Shown here piece after piece: positions 9,188-19,418 of a stretch of 64,000 bases of DNA. The DNA lies in NCBI RefSeq assembly GCF_023100805.1, contig NZ_CP095855.1, forward strand, positions 1,302,001 through 1,366,000. Direction: 5' to 3'. Under the pieces are notes generated by a model. The model was not told where the DNA came from, did not search any database, and saw nothing but the letters and a program-made list of their open reading frames with translations. A program made the position numbers and the translations under genes. The stretch is from Chitinophaga filiformis (GTDB taxonomy: Bacteria > Bacteroidota > Bacteroidia > Chitinophagales > Chitinophagaceae). Position 1 is the first letter of the stretch; each line of letters begins with the position of its first letter.

Positions 9188-10290
9188 AGATAGCTTATAT
9201 AATTACAACATTGGGGTATGGTGGGGCTGAAAAAATGTGTATGGACCTTTGCAATGAAGTAGCAACTTACCCCGATTGTGAAGTTTATCTTATCTCTCTT
9301 TTTGATCACACATCAGCGCAGCGAAGCTTATCAGAACTCAACAGAAAGATAACATTTATTACGGCAGGTAAGAAGCCTGGTATTGATATCAGCACTTTCT
9401 CCAGATTAGATAAGATTTTGTCGGATATAAAGCCTGATGTAGTACATACCATGCTTACCGGTTTGTTCTATGGCGCAAAGTATATCTGGAAAAACAGGAA
9501 TAATCCCAATATTCGCTTTATTCATACTGTTCACAACGTTGCGAAAGAAGATGTGCATTATGCGCTGAATTATGTACAGGGTTTGCTGCTTAGAAAAGTA
9601 AATATTGTTACTGTCGCATTGACACAGGAAATCAAAGACACTATCCGGGAATACTACAAAATAAGTGACGCTCATGTCATTTTCAACGGAGTACCCGCGC
9701 CTGTACTTTCTGAGAAGCTGAAAGAAGCCGGTGACGAAATTGGTCAATATAAAAAGGATGAGCATACCCGGGTATTCATTAATCTCGGAAGGATCCATCC
9801 GCAGAAAAACCAGCAGATGCTGGTCCAGGTATTCAAACGGCTTGAAGAAAAGAACGTGGTGGCGCTGATACTGGGCGACTGCACTGAACAGAACAAGCCT
9901 TTGCTGGAAAAGCTAACAGCTGCCGCCGGTAAGAACGTACATATATTGGGCAGGAGAAGTAATCCGCTGGATTACATTTATCACTCAGATGTGTTTGCTA
10001 TGACCTCCGTCTTCGAGGGATTGCCTATTGCGTTACTGGAAGCTTTGTCCCTGGGTAAGGTATCCATCTGTACCCGTGTTGGCGGTATTCCCAGTGTAGT
10101 GGAAAATGGGGTGAATGGTATTCTTACTGATGTTGATGAAGAAGCATATTACCAGGCTGTTCTGGAATACCTGCAAATGAAAGATGACACAATAAAGGAA
10201 ATACAGCGTAAAGCGAAAGAGACATTTGAACAAAAGTTTACGATGGCTTCCTGTGCCAGGGCATACATGCAATTATATACTAAGCAGTAG
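9184..10290 (+). CDS. Glycosyltransferase family 4
   Basis: GT-B retaining glycosyltransferase. N-terminal ITTLGYGGAEKMCMDL is the classic glycine-rich acceptor-domain opening; INLGRIHPQKNQQMLV begins the C-terminal domain; SVFEGLPIALLEALSLGK contains the conserved E-x7-E motif that contacts the donor. The 368 residues are full length with no membrane anchor. It overlaps the polymerase gene by 4 bp and is followed 4 bp later by a GT2 gene, so all three are one translational unit. Donor sugar unknown. Confidence 0.9.
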   Translation: MKIAYIITTLGYGGAEKMCMDLCNEVATYPDCEVYLISLFDHTSAQRSLSELNRKITFITAGKKPGIDISTFSRLDKILSDIKPDVVHTMLTGLFYGAKYIWKNRNNPNIRFIHTVHNVAKEDVHYALNYVQGLLLRKVNIVTVALTQEIKDTIREYYKISDAHVIFNGVPAPVLSEKLKEAGDEIGQYKKDEHTRVFINLGRIHPQKNQQMLVQVFKRLEEKNVVALILGDCTEQNKPLLEKLTAAAGKNVHILGRRSNPLDYIYHSDVFAMTSVFEGLPIALLEALSLGKVSICTRVGGIPSVVENGVNGILTDVDEEAYYQAVLEYLQMKDDTIKEIQRKAKETFEQKFTMASCARAYMQLYTKQ

Positions 10291-10294
10291 AGGT

Positions 10295-11179
10295 ATGAAG
10301 AATATCGAAGATATCTGTGTGACTATCGCCATCCCGGTTTATAATTCAGAGAAAGTGATCGCTGATACTGTCCGGTCTATCTTTGCCCAGACACATAAGA
10401 ACTGGAAACTGATATTGGTCAATGACGGATCTACTGATAAAACCGCAGAATGGCTGAGCAGGATTCAGGATGACAGGGTTACTTATATAAATTCTGAAAA
10501 TAAGGGGTTAATACATTGGTTGAATTACTTTATCGATGTTGCTGACACGCCTTATTATGCCAGGATGGATGCAGATGATATCATGCATCCCGAGCGCATA
10601 GAAAAACAACTGCGTTTCCTGGAAGAGCATCCCGCTGTGGACCTGATCGATTCTGCCATTTATACTATGGATCTTGAGACTATACCAGTTGGGATCAGGA
10701 ACATGAAAGACATTGACTTTACACCCGGCGTAATGCTGAATAGCGGTGTACTCACGCATCCCAGCGTAATGGGTCGCACTGCATGGTTTAAAGCAAACCG
10801 CTACGATCCCGCCTATTACAGGGCGGAAGACCAGGAGCTTTGGTGCCGTACCTTTGAAACATCAACCATTTCAAGGATAAAGGAGCCCCTGTTGATATAC
10901 AGGGAAGGAAAGGTATCTATCAGGAATTATGTTGGGAGTATTGAAAGTACCAAAAAGATCATCCGTAACTACGGACCAAAGTACTATTCGCCTTCAACTG
11001 TAAGGACCATGTTGCTGAAGCAAAATATGAAGGTGCTTATTTACAGGGTGTTCACTTTCCTTTCCAGACAGGATATGCTTACCAAACGAAGGAATCAGCC
11101 CTTAACAGCAGCGCAGCACGAGCATGTGATGAGCATCATAACGAACAACAGAAAAGTGATTGTTCCATTACGTGATTAA
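10295..11179 (+). CDS. Glycosyltransferase family 2
   Basis: GT-A inverting glycosyltransferase of about 294 residues. Motifs: VTIAIPVYNSEKVI at the start, ILVNDGSTDKTAEW for the nucleotide site, ARMDADDIMHPERIEKQLRFL containing the DxD metal site, and a later RAEDQELWCR segment with the ED catalytic-base region. The open frame extends back to 10226 into the previous gene, but the ATG at 10295, preceded by AGAGG, gives the normal GT2 N-terminus and is chosen here. It is cotranscribed with the preceding GT4. Confidence 0.88.
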   Translation: MKNIEDICVTIAIPVYNSEKVIADTVRSIFAQTHKNWKLILVNDGSTDKTAEWLSRIQDDRVTYINSENKGLIHWLNYFIDVADTPYYARMDADDIMHPERIEKQLRFLEEHPAVDLIDSAIYTMDLETIPVGIRNMKDIDFTPGVMLNSGVLTHPSVMGRTAWFKANRYDPAYYRAEDQELWCRTFETSTISRIKEPLLIYREGKVSIRNYVGSIESTKKIIRNYGPKYYSPSTVRTMLLKQNMKVLIYRVFTFLSRQDMLTKRRNQPLTAAQHEHVMSIITNNRKVIVPLRD

Positions 11180-11199
11180 CATACAACTGAGTTTAAAAT

Positions 11200-12339
11200 A
11201 TGAGTACTTCTGATCTGAAGATTTTATTTGTGGGAAATACCTCCTGGAGTATGTATAATTTCCGGAGAGGAGTTATGAAAGATCTTCAGGAAAGAGGATA
11301 CAACATTATCGTGGCTGCTCCCCCGGACGAATATTCGGATAGATTGGTGGCGATGGGATTTCGTTTTATTCCCTTGAAGAAACTGAACTCAAAGAGCTAC
11401 AATCCCCTGAACGATTACTTCCTGTACAGAGAATTGTATGGCATACTAAAAGAACACCGGCCTTCTATCGTATTCAATTATACCATCAAGCCTAATATCT
11501 ATGGTGTTTATGCGGCCAGTCGCCTGAAAATACCCGCTTTTGCAGTTGTAACGGGATTGGGGTATGTATTTACACATAAGAATCTCATTTCAGTGGCGGC
11601 ACAACAGCTTTATAAACGCATTTTAAACAAGGCAAACGAGATCTGGTTCCTGAATGCCGACGACCAGCGGACTTTCATTGAAACGAAGATCGTACCGGAA
11701 GAGCAGACCTTTTTGCTGCCGGGAGAAGGCATAGACACAGCGCAGTTTAATAACACGACAGATACAGTCCGGGCCGCCGGTCAGCCTACCAGGTTTATCC
11801 TCGTTGCCCGTATGATATATGATAAGGGGGTGAAGGAATTTGTGGAGGCATCGCGGATATTGAAGAACAAGGGTCATAAATTTGAAAGTGCCTTATTAGG
11901 CTTTATGGATGTAGTTAATCCTAAAGCTATTTCACGCCAGCAAATGAATGAGTGGACAGAAGAAGGCGTTGTCAGCTATCTCGGTGTAACAGATAACGTA
12001 TCCAGGTTTATTGAAGAAACGGATTGCGTAGTGCTTCCCTCTTACTACTCTGAAGGTATACCACGTACCCTCATGGAAGGCGCAAGCATGAAGAAGGTGG
12101 TGATCACAACTAATAATGTAGGTTGTAAAGAAGTGGTGGACGATGGCATCACAGGGTTCCTTTGTAACAAGAAAGATGCAGCCGATCTGGCGGAAAAAAT
12201 GGAACGGGTCATTAACCTGGCTCCTCATGAACGGAGAGAGATGGGAGAAAAAGGTCGCGAAAAAATGATCAACTCTTTTGATGAAAAGATCATCAAAGCT
12301 ATCTACTTAAAAAAGATCCAGGCAGTACAGCCGTCTTAA
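11200..12339 (+). CDS. Glycosyltransferase family 4 (PglA/CapM-like)
   Basis: GT-B glycosyltransferase of 379 residues. The N-terminus (LFVGNTSWSMYNFRRGVMKD) and the VFNYTIKPNIYGVYAA plus VTGLGYVFT segments resemble the PglA/CapM/WbpX-like subgroup that extends bacillosamine- or QuiNAc/FucNAc-initiated chains. The C-terminal SYYSEGIPRTLMEGASM has the E-x7-E motif. It lies between the GT2 gene and gmd. The subgroup hints that it adds an early sugar of the repeat unit, but the donor is not determined. Confidence 0.85.
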   Translation: MSTSDLKILFVGNTSWSMYNFRRGVMKDLQERGYNIIVAAPPDEYSDRLVAMGFRFIPLKKLNSKSYNPLNDYFLYRELYGILKEHRPSIVFNYTIKPNIYGVYAASRLKIPAFAVVTGLGYVFTHKNLISVAAQQLYKRILNKANEIWFLNADDQRTFIETKIVPEEQTFLLPGEGIDTAQFNNTTDTVRAAGQPTRFILVARMIYDKGVKEFVEASRILKNKGHKFESALLGFMDVVNPKAISRQQMNEWTEEGVVSYLGVTDNVSRFIEETDCVVLPSYYSEGIPRTLMEGASMKKVVITTNNVGCKEVVDDGITGFLCNKKDAADLAEKMERVINLAPHERREMGEKGREKMINSFDEKIIKAIYLKKIQAVQPS

Positions 12340-12414
12340 TATAGCTACTGATACAAGTATATCTTACGCTAATTAAGATTGTATTGTTATATTCGTCAGG
12401 TAATAACTCCAACC

Positions 12415-13527
12415 ATGAAGACTGCTCTCATTACTGGTATCACAGGACAGGACGGCGCTTATCTGAGCGAATTACTCTTACATCAGGGTTATAAGGTCCA
12501 TGGCATAAAACGCCGCAGTTCCCTGTTCAACACGGACCGCATTGATCATCTCTACCAGGATCCACAGGATGAGGATGTCCGTTTCAGACTCCATTATGGC
12601 GATCTTACCGACTCCACGAATCTGATCCGCATTATCCAGCAGGTGCAGCCGGATGAAATATATAATCTCGGCGCCATGAGTCATGTGCAGGTTAGCTTTG
12701 AAACACCAGAGTATACCGCCAATGCAGATGGTATCGGCACACTGCGGATACTTGAAGCAGTGCGTTTACTGGGCCTGACACAAAAAACCAAAATATACCA
12801 GGCATCCACTTCCGAGTTGTATGGTTTGGTACAGGAAGTGCCACAGTCAGAAAGAACTCCCTTCTATCCACGTTCCCCCTATGCAGTGGCCAAAATGTAT
12901 GCGTACTGGATCACGGTGAACTACCGGGAAGCTTATAATATGTACGCCTGTAATGGTATCCTGTTCAATCACGAAAGCCCACTACGTGGTGAAACCTTTG
13001 TGACGAGGAAGATCACCCGTGGGGTAGCACAGATAGCCCTGGGCATGCAGGACAGATTGTACATGGGTAACCTGAATGCACAGCGCGACTGGGGGCATGC
13101 AAAAGATTATGTGGAAGCAATGTGGCGTATACTCCAGCAGGACCAGCCGGAAGACTATGTGATTGCCACGGGTATTACTACTCCTGTACGAGATTTCATC
13201 AGGATGGCTTTTGAAGAAGCCGGAATAGAAGTGGAATTCAGGGGAGAGGGGGTTAATGAAAAGGGGATTATCAGAAGTGTGGACGGTAGCCTCACAGCCG
13301 TACGGCCGGGGCAGGAAGTGGTTGCTATTGACCCAAGGTATTTCAGGCCCACTGAAGTAGACCTTTTGATCGGCAACCCGACCAAAGCGCAGACGAAGCT
13401 GGGATGGAAGCCCAGATATGATCTGCCGGCCCTTGTGAAAGAGATGGTACATGCAGACCTGGAATTGTTCCGCCGGGAGAAATTACTCAAAGAAGCAGGA
13501 TTTAAGATATTTAGTCAATACGAATAA
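12415..13527 (+). CDS. gmd: GDP-mannose 4,6-dehydratase
   Basis: Converts GDP-D-mannose to GDP-4-keto-6-deoxymannose, the first step to GDP-L-fucose, in the cytoplasm. Short-chain dehydrogenase fold: NADP-binding [17 protein letters not shown] at the N-terminus, the [10 protein letters not shown] segment with catalytic Thr/Ser, and [12 protein letters not shown] with the YxxxK pair. [19 protein letters not shown] is Gmd-specific. The ATG at 12415 gives about 370 residues, the usual length; an upstream in-frame ATG at 12379 would add twelve residues not found in the family. The fcl gene starts 3 bp after its stop, so both steps are coupled. Confidence 0.96.
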   Translation: MKTALITGITGQDGAYLSELLLHQGYKVHGIKRRSSLFNTDRIDHLYQDPQDEDVRFRLHYGDLTDSTNLIRIIQQVQPDEIYNLGAMSHVQVSFETPEYTANADGIGTLRILEAVRLLGLTQKTKIYQASTSELYGLVQEVPQSERTPFYPRSPYAVAKMYAYWITVNYREAYNMYACNGILFNHESPLRGETFVTRKITRGVAQIALGMQDRLYMGNLNAQRDWGHAKDYVEAMWRILQQDQPEDYVIATGITTPVRDFIRMAFEEAGIEVEFRGEGVNEKGIIRSVDGSLTAVRPGQEVVAIDPRYFRPTEVDLLIGNPTKAQTKLGWKPRYDLPALVKEMVHADLELFRREKLLKEAGFKIFSQYE

Positions 13528-13530
13528 TGT

Positions 13531-14460
13531 ATGAAACAAACAGATAAGATCTATGTAGCCGGGCACAGGGGAATGGTAGGCTCCGCTATTGTAAGGCGCT
13601 TACAGAAGGATGGCTTTAATAACATTGTGACAAGGACTTCCGCGCAGCTGGACCTGCGTAATCAGGAAGCTACCGCCGCATTCTTCGCTGAAGAGCGCCC
13701 GGACTATGTTTTCCTGGCAGCGGCCAAAGTAGGGGGCATCGTAGCGAATAACACCTTCAGGGCGGAATTCATTTATGAGAACATCATGATACAAAACAAT
13801 GTGATCCATCATGCTTATCTGAACAATGTAAAGAAACTGATGTTCCTGGGTTCCTCCTGTATATATCCTAAACTGGCGCCTCAGCCACTGAAGGAAGAAT
13901 ACCTGCTGACAGGGTTACTGGAGCCTACAAATGAACCATATGCTATTGCAAAGATAGCCGGTATAAAAATGTGTGATGCATACCGTGCACAATATGGCTG
14001 TAACTTCGTGTCGGTAATGCCTACTAACCTGTACGGACCGAACGATAATTATGACCTTAAAAATTCACATGTCCTTCCGGCATTGCTGAGAAAATTCCAT
14101 GAAGCGAAGAAAAGCAATGCCGCAGAAGTGGTAGTATGGGGTACAGGTACACCCCTACGTGAATTCCTGCATGCAGATGATATGGCGGATGCATGTTTCT
14201 ACCTGATGCAGCACTATAACGAAGAAGGATTAGTGAACATAGGCGTAGGAGAAGATATCAGTATCAAAGACCTGGCATTGCTGGTGAAAAAGATAACAGG
14301 CTATGAAGGAACCCTGGTATTTGATACCAGCAAACCGGATGGCACACCCAGAAAACTGATGGATGTAAGCAAGTTGCATGGTTTTGGATGGAAGGCTACC
14401 ATAGGGTTGGAAGAAGGTATCTCCAGGGTATATGCAGATATTAAAGACACCGTGTTTTAG
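13531..14460 (+). CDS. fcl: GDP-L-fucose synthase
   Basis: Epimerase-reductase that turns GDP-4-keto-6-deoxymannose into GDP-L-fucose. The N-terminal [16 protein letters not shown] is the NADP-binding loop typical of Fcl/Wca[25 protein letters not shown] carries the catalytic Ser/Cys region; [19 protein letters not shown] has the YxxxK pair. Its 309 residues are full length. Directly follows gmd, showing that L-fucose is made for this polysaccharide. Confidence 0.96.
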   Translation: MKQTDKIYVAGHRGMVGSAIVRRLQKDGFNNIVTRTSAQLDLRNQEATAAFFAEERPDYVFLAAAKVGGIVANNTFRAEFIYENIMIQNNVIHHAYLNNVKKLMFLGSSCIYPKLAPQPLKEEYLLTGLLEPTNEPYAIAKIAGIKMCDAYRAQYGCNFVSVMPTNLYGPNDNYDLKNSHVLPALLRKFHEAKKSNAAEVVVWGTGTPLREFLHADDMADACFYLMQHYNEEGLVNIGVGEDISIKDLALLVKKITGYEGTLVFDTSKPDGTPRKLMDVSKLHGFGWKATIGLEEGISRVYADIKDTVF

Positions 14461-14623
14461 CAGGAATATCCCTGGATGTTCATGATTGGTTTCATCTTTG
14501 GCTTCGTAGAATATATGAGCTTAAACTGTAAAGTATACAGAACGGAGTTGATCTATAGAATTATACTACCATGGCCTAACTGCTAAACGCTTATATTTGC
14601 AACGGCAAGCAAATTCTTCCTTT

Positions 14624-16198
14624 ATGTTCAAGAAATGTATCACCCCTGTGTTTGTTCTGGTTTGCTTAAGTATCCCTTTTAGCTATACTGCACATGCACA
14701 AAGTATCGGGCGCCAGTATTCACTGGGCTTTTATCAATCCGGATCAGACAGTCTTGGTTATCACTCTTCGCTGAGAGATTACTCTATTGAGCCCAGCTTC
14801 GATCTTCCGAAAGGAGATACGACGCGTAAACAAAGCTGGCTGTACAGGAAACTGTTCCGTGAACATCTGCTGGAAGTTCACGAAGACGACTACACATTTT
14901 ACGCCAGCATCCTGCCTGATCTTATTGTAGGGCATAGCAATGACAATGGTACAACATGGGTAAATACACGTGGTGTGATTGCCGGTGGTACTATCGGTAA
15001 GAACCTCACCTTCCGGGCAGAGTTCTATGAAAACCAGGCTAAGATGCCAGCCTACCTCGATGCCTTTGGCAGAGCCAACAGGATCGTACCGGGGCAGGGC
15101 GAATGGAAAGGTTATTCCAACAATACCGCATTTGACTATGCATATTCTTCTGCGCTGATCGATTACAAAGCCGGAAAGCATTTTGTGTTCCAGCTGGGAT
15201 ATGACAAGAATTTCATTGGCGATGGTTATCGTTCGATGTTACTGTCTGATGCCTCTTTCAACTATCCTTTTCTGAAAATTATCGCAAATCTGGGACGCGT
15301 GCAGTATACCACCATGTGGGCACAGTTTATAGATATGCAATATCCGAAAGCCTCCTACGATAATGGCTACAGGAAGAAATGGGGGGTATTCAATTACCTG
15401 GACTGGAATGTAAGTAAGAAGATCTCCATCGGTTTATTCGAAGCTGTGATATGGCAGGATTCCGATTCCACAGGTAAACGCGGTTTCGATGCCAGTTACC
15501 TGAACCCGATCGTTTTCCTCCGTCCGGTGGAATTCTCTGTGGGATCTCCTGATAATGCATTGCTGGGGCTGAATGCGAAATATGCACCCTCCCGGAACAC
15601 TACCTTCTACGGACAGTTCATCCTGGATGAATTTAAGTTCAGTGAAATAACTGCCGGTAAGGGCTGGTGGGCCAATAAATATGGCGGTCAGGTAGGTATC
15701 CGTTCCAACAATATCTTTAAAGTGCCTAACCTGAACTTCCTGACAGAAGTGAATGCCGCAAGGCCATATACTTATTCCCAGCGTACCACGCTGAATAACT
15801 ATGGTCACTATAATCAGCCATTAGCCCACCCTATGGGAGCTAACTTCGTGGAATGGGTGAATATAGCAGATTACCGGTACAAACGACTGTTCCTCCGTGG
15901 CCAGATCACCCTGGCTAAGTACGGGTTGGATACTGCAGGTGTGAACTATGGTAAAGACATCAATAAATCCTATACCACCCGCACAGTGGATTTCGGCAAC
16001 CATATTGGCCAGGGGCTTAAGACCAACCTGGTATATGTACAGGGAACAGCAGCATATCTGCTGAACCCGAAATATAATCTGAGGGTGGAAGCATCTGTTA
16101 CCGCCAGAAGGGAAAGTAACAGTCAGTGGAAGAACAGTGAGCTGATTTTCCAGGTGGGCCTGAGAAGTTCCTTCCGTCAGTTGTACTATGATCTGTAA
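14624..16198 (+). CDS. Wzi/RemB-like outer-membrane beta-barrel protein
   Basis: A 524-residue exported protein with a signal peptide (ending SYTAHAQ) and a mature sequence dominated by alternating aromatic beta strands ending in a C-terminal aromatic strand (SSFRQLYYDL), as in outer-membrane barrels. It resembles the capsule-assembly Wzi family and the gliding-associated RemB proteins of Bacteroidota. The ATG at 14624 fits the signal peptide; an upstream TTG at 14597 is less likely. A TATATTTG -7-like element lies at 14592-14599, close to the start. Placed at the end of the polysaccharide locus and followed by a terminator, it probably anchors or exports the polymer at the surface. The family assignment is moderately sure, the role inferred. 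Confidence 0.65.
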   Translation: MFKKCITPVFVLVCLSIPFSYTAHAQSIGRQYSLGFYQSGSDSLGYHSSLRDYSIEPSFDLPKGDTTRKQSWLYRKLFREHLLEVHEDDYTFYASILPDLIVGHSNDNGTTWVNTRGVIAGGTIGKNLTFRAEFYENQAKMPAYLDAFGRANRIVPGQGEWKGYSNNTAFDYAYSSALIDYKAGKHFVFQLGYDKNFIGDGYRSMLLSDASFNYPFLKIIANLGRVQYTTMWAQFIDMQYPKASYDNGYRKKWGVFNYLDWNVSKKISIGLFEAVIWQDSDSTGKRGFDASYLNPIVFLRPVEFSVGSPDNALLGLNAKYAPSRNTTFYGQFILDEFKFSEITAGKGWWANKYGGQVGIRSNNIFKVPNLNFLTEVNAARPYTYSQRTTLNNYGHYNQPLAHPMGANFVEWVNIADYRYKRLFLRGQITLAKYGLDTAGVNYGKDINKSYTTRTVDFGNHIGQGLKTNLVYVQGTAAYLLNPKYNLRVEASVTARRESNSQWKNSELIFQVGLRSSFRQLYYDL

Positions 16199-16220
16199 CT
16201 AATTGAAAAATACTTCTTTT

Positions 16221-16252
16221 AAAGCCTCCTGCTCAGCCGGGAGGCTTTTTTA
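16221..16252 (+). terminator. Rho-independent terminator after the polysaccharide locus
   Basis: Inverted repeat AAGCCTCC ... GGGAGGCTT with a short loop followed by a run of T. It lies about 20 bp after the Wzi/RemB-like stop and closes the polysaccharide gene cluster before the ABC-F gene. Confidence 0.85.
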
Positions 16253-16295
16253 TTTCCGGCTGCCAGGCGTCCTGACATTTTACTAACTTCGCGCC

Positions 16296-18197
16296 ATGCA
16301 TTATGTTACGGTAGAAGGACTCACAAAAACTTTCGGCGCAGGGCCGCTTTTCAAGGACATTTCTTTCCATATTGAAGAAGGAGATAAGATCGCGCTGGTA
16401 GCGCTCAATGGCGCCGGTAAATCTACATTGCTCCGTATCCTTTGTGGACAGGAATCGCCTGATGCCGGTACCGTCTGGATCCACAAGGATGTAACGGTGG
16501 TAATGCTGGAGCAGCAATCTGCTTTTCAGGCGGAAAAATCAATCTCTGAACATATATTCTCCCAGTCCCATCCTGTACTGGCGGCTATCCGGGATTATGA
16601 AATGCTGACCGACGATGAAGAACAGGAGCCGGACATCGATAAGCTCACTAAGGCTATTGAACGTATGGATGAGCTGAACGCATGGCATTTCGATTCCAAA
16701 GTGAAGCAGATACTTGGGAAACTCAATATCCACCACCTGGATCAGAAAATGGGTAACCTTTCGGGGGGACAGCTGAAACGTGTGGCACTTGCCAAAGTGT
16801 TGATTGATATAGGGTTTGAACACCGCCACACCCTCCTGATCATGGACGAACCGACCAACCACCTGGATGTTGGTATGATCGAGTGGCTGGAAAATTATCT
16901 TGACCAGGAGAATGTGACGTTGTTACTGGTAACGCACGACCGTTACTTCCTGGACAGCGTCTGCAATGAGATCATGGAAATTGATCAGCAACAGCTGTTC
17001 ATATATAAAGGAGATTACGAGAACTACCTCGAAAAGAAGGCCATCCGTGAAGAACAGGACAGGGCTAGTGTGGAAAAGGCCAGGAATGTATTCCGTAAAG
17101 AGCTGGAATGGATCAGGAAACAACCCAAGGCCCGTACCACAAAATCCAAATCACGTATTGATGCTTTTGAAGATGTAAAGGAAAGAGCCAGTGTGCGGCT
17201 GGAAAAACAGCAGCTGGAACTGAACGTCAAGATGACCCGTCTGGGCGGGAAGATCATTGAGCTGAAGAAAGTATATAAATCCTTCGGCGACCTGAAGATC
17301 CTGAAAGGGTTCGATTACACCTTCAAAAAGGGAGAACGGGTAGGTATAGTAGGAAAGAACGGGGTGGGTAAATCTACCTTCGTAAATATGCTGCTTGGGC
17401 TGGAGCAACCCGATTCCGGAAAGATCAATACTGGCGAAACGGTCGTGTTTGGTAACTATGACCAGCGGGGACTGATCGTAAAAGAAGACATGCGGGTAAT
17501 AGAGTTCGTTAAGAACATTGCCGAAAACTTCCCCCTGGCAGATGGTACAAAGGTTAGCGCAGCACAGTTCCTTCAGTTATTCCTTTTTACGCCTGAGAAA
17601 CAGTACACCTACATTTCAAAGCTGAGCGGAGGTGAAAAAAGAAGGTTACACCTGTTGAGCATCCTGTTCCGTAATCCGAACTTCCTGGTGCTGGATGAGC
17701 CTACGAATGACCTTGATCTGCCGACCTTAAGCATCCTGGAGGAGTTCCTGATGTCTTATCAGGGTTGTATCATCATTGTTAGCCACGACAGGTATTTTAT
17801 GGATAAGCTGGTAGATCACCTGTTTGTATTTGAAGGTGATGGAGAGATACGTGATTTCCCGGGCAACTATACACAATACAGGGACTGGGAAAAGGAACGC
17901 TCTGAAAAAGACAAGGAAGAGGCGCGTGCTGAAAATAAAATTCCTGAAAAGCCGGTAGCGGTGGCAGCCACGGTAACGGAGGCCAAAAAAATGTCTTTTA
18001 AGGAAAAACGCGAGCTGGAGCTGCTGGAGAAAGATATAGCGGCTCTGGAGGCGGAAAAGAAAGAGATAGATGCGAAAATGAATGCGGGAGACCTGCCGTA
18101 TGAGCAACTGGAACCATTATCCCACCGTATCGGAGAGATTATCCGGTTGCTGGACGAAAAAGGTATGCGCTGGCTGGAGCTCAGTGAGATGAGTTAA
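16296..18197 (+). CDS. ABC-F family ATPase (Uup-like)
   Basis: Soluble protein of 633 residues with two ABC ATPase domains and no membrane segments, which is the ABC-F layout; such proteins act at the ribosome or on translation quality. First domain: Walker A ALNGAGKST (36-44), signature NLSGGQLKR, Walker B LLIMDEPTNHLD, then a charged linker. Second domain: GIVGKNGVGKST, KLSGGEKRR, LVLDEPTNDLD. The C-terminus is a Lys/Glu-rich coiled coil (about 560-633), as in Uup-type members. It is a single-gene unit between two terminators. Target-protection (antibiotic resistance) function is possible but not indicated. Confidence 0.92.
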   Translation: MHYVTVEGLTKTFGAGPLFKDISFHIEEGDKIALVALNGAGKSTLLRILCGQESPDAGTVWIHKDVTVVMLEQQSAFQAEKSISEHIFSQSHPVLAAIRDYEMLTDDEEQEPDIDKLTKAIERMDELNAWHFDSKVKQILGKLNIHHLDQKMGNLSGGQLKRVALAKVLIDIGFEHRHTLLIMDEPTNHLDVGMIEWLENYLDQENVTLLLVTHDRYFLDSVCNEIMEIDQQQLFIYKGDYENYLEKKAIREEQDRASVEKARNVFRKELEWIRKQPKARTTKSKSRIDAFEDVKERASVRLEKQQLELNVKMTRLGGKIIELKKVYKSFGDLKILKGFDYTFKKGERVGIVGKNGVGKSTFVNMLLGLEQPDSGKINTGETVVFGNYDQRGLIVKEDMRVIEFVKNIAENFPLADGTKVSAAQFLQLFLFTPEKQYTYISKLSGGEKRRLHLLSILFRNPNFLVLDEPTNDLDLPTLSILEEFLMSYQGCIIIVSHDRYFMDKLVDHLFVFEGDGEIRDFPGNYTQYRDWEKERSEKDKEEARAENKIPEKPVAVAATVTEAKKMSFKEKRELELLEKDIAALEAEKKEIDAKMNAGDLPYEQLEPLSHRIGEIIRLLDEKGMRWLELSEMS

Positions 18198-18209
18198 CTG
18201 ATTAATAAT

Positions 18210-18255
18210 AAAATGGTAAAAGGGACGTCGATACCGGCGTCCCTTTTACCATTTT
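18210..18255. terminator. Bidirectional terminator between convergent genes
   Basis: Perfect 18-bp inverted repeat (arms 18210-18227 and 18238-18255) with a 10-nt loop, beginning with A-rich and ending with T-rich sequence, so it can terminate in both directions. It sits between the ABC-F stop and the stop of the small secreted protein gene. Confidence 0.9.
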
Positions 18256-18256
18256 A

Positions 18257-18592
18257 TTACTTTTCCTGCTTATCGCGTATCTCGGATGCCTTCAGGTAAA
18301 CTTTTTTACCCTTGTCGTCTACGAAGTACTTTCTGTCATTTTTGTCGATATACACCGTTTCTCCATTCGGACCTTCCTTGCCTTTATAGGTCTTATCAGT
18401 GATCTTCATGGCCCCTTTCACGGCGACAGAAGCAGTTTTGTTGGCGGTTTTATTAGCCACTGCGGCTGTTTTCTTACCTATTTTTTTTGCTGTACTGTCT
18501 ATGCCCTGGGCTATACCCTGCTGACCAAAGAATAGCGCTGATGCTGTAATAGTGACGGCCAATAGCCCTTTACGCAGTGTTATTGAGTTCAT
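18257..18592 (-). CDS. Small basic secreted protein with PBCV basic-adaptor-like motif
   Basis: A 111-residue protein with an N-terminal signal peptide (ALFFGQQGIAQ, cleavage near 29), a Lys/Ala/Thr-rich middle of repeated TAKK/NKTA pattern, and a C-terminal segment GPNGETVYIDKNDRKYFVDD then GKKVYL. That last part resembles the PBCV-specific basic adaptor motif (G-G-vY...k-G-kyyV...G-kkvY), seen in small secreted Bacteroidota proteins. Molecular function is unknown. The gene stands alone, with its stop touching the bidirectional terminator. Confidence 0.7.
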   Translation of the reverse strand: MNSITLRKGLLAVTITASALFFGQQGIAQGIDSTAKKIGKKTAAVANKTANKTASVAVKGAMKITDKTYKGKEGPNGETVYIDKNDRKYFVDDKGKKVYLKASEIRDKQEK

Positions 18593-18711
18593 AGCATTAA
18601 TTTAAGTTGTGTAAAGAATGTGAATCTTATTATTCAATTTTGATGCCAGCAACATCTTCCATATTTTTAGAGGCCACCATATATGATATAGTATAATTTA
18701 AAAGGTAATAG

Positions 18712-19320
18712 TTGGAGGAGATCTGGTATACCGACCTTTCGGATCAGGAGCTTTGGAGCAGGCTGATAAATGGGGATGAGGGCGCTTTGGCCTTCATTTA
18801 TGATACATGGTTCCCGTCTTTATATAAATATGGGATGAAATTACATGCAGACAGCAGCCGGGTAAAGGACTGCATACATGACCTCTTTGCCACACTATGG
18901 CATAGCCGGGCCAATCTCTCCGTTACGGACAATATCAGGTTTTACCTGTTCGCCAGTCTCAAAAGAAATATTGCAAAACACATCCGGAAAGAAGGAATAT
19001 TCAGCCTGTTTGGTAGTATGGGCCCTGATAATCATTCCCATATGCCTTCTCATGAGCAGAAAATGATAGATGACCAGGCCAACGATGAGCGCAAACGGAA
19101 ACTGAGCAGGGTGATCGAAAAACTGCCCCGGCGCCAGAAAGAGATCCTCTACCTGCGATATTACGAAGGACTTTCCACACAGGAAACCGCCGATATTATG
19201 TCACTAAGCGTTAACTCCACATATGTATTATTATCAAAAGCACTTAATTATCTCAGGAATCATAGTGGAGAATTGATGCTTTTGATAATGTATTGGGGGC
19301 ATCAGCACAACAGTTTCTAA
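18712..19320 (+). CDS. ECF-type RNA polymerase sigma factor
   Basis: A 202-residue sigma-70 factor with region 2 (GALAFIYDTWFPSLYKYGMKL, DLFATLWHSRANL) and region 4 (EKLPRRQKEILYLRYYEGLSTQETADIMSL). The in-frame TAG at 18709-18711 directly precedes the TTG at 18712, and the next in-frame ATG (18832) would remove region 2. Initiation at TTG is therefore almost forced; AAAGG at 18700-18705 can serve as ribosome binding site. It is followed by a FecR anti-sigma gene and a SusC with an STN domain, the standard surface-signalling trio, so it should direct transcription of the downstream transport operon when substrate is sensed. Confidence 0.92.
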   Translation: MEEIWYTDLSDQELWSRLINGDEGALAFIYDTWFPSLYKYGMKLHADSSRVKDCIHDLFATLWHSRANLSVTDNIRFYLFASLKRNIAKHIRKEGIFSLFGSMGPDNHSHMPSHEQKMIDDQANDERKRKLSRVIEKLPRRQKEILYLRYYEGLSTQETADIMSLSVNSTYVLLSKALNYLRNHSGELMLLIMYWGHQHNSF

Positions 19321-19418
19321 ATATTTTATAGAATTTTTGAAAAAAGATCGAAAAAGACGCTAAGATTTTTCGATTCTCTTGCTTTACTATTTAAAGCTTA
19401 GCTGAGTAGCGCCCGATT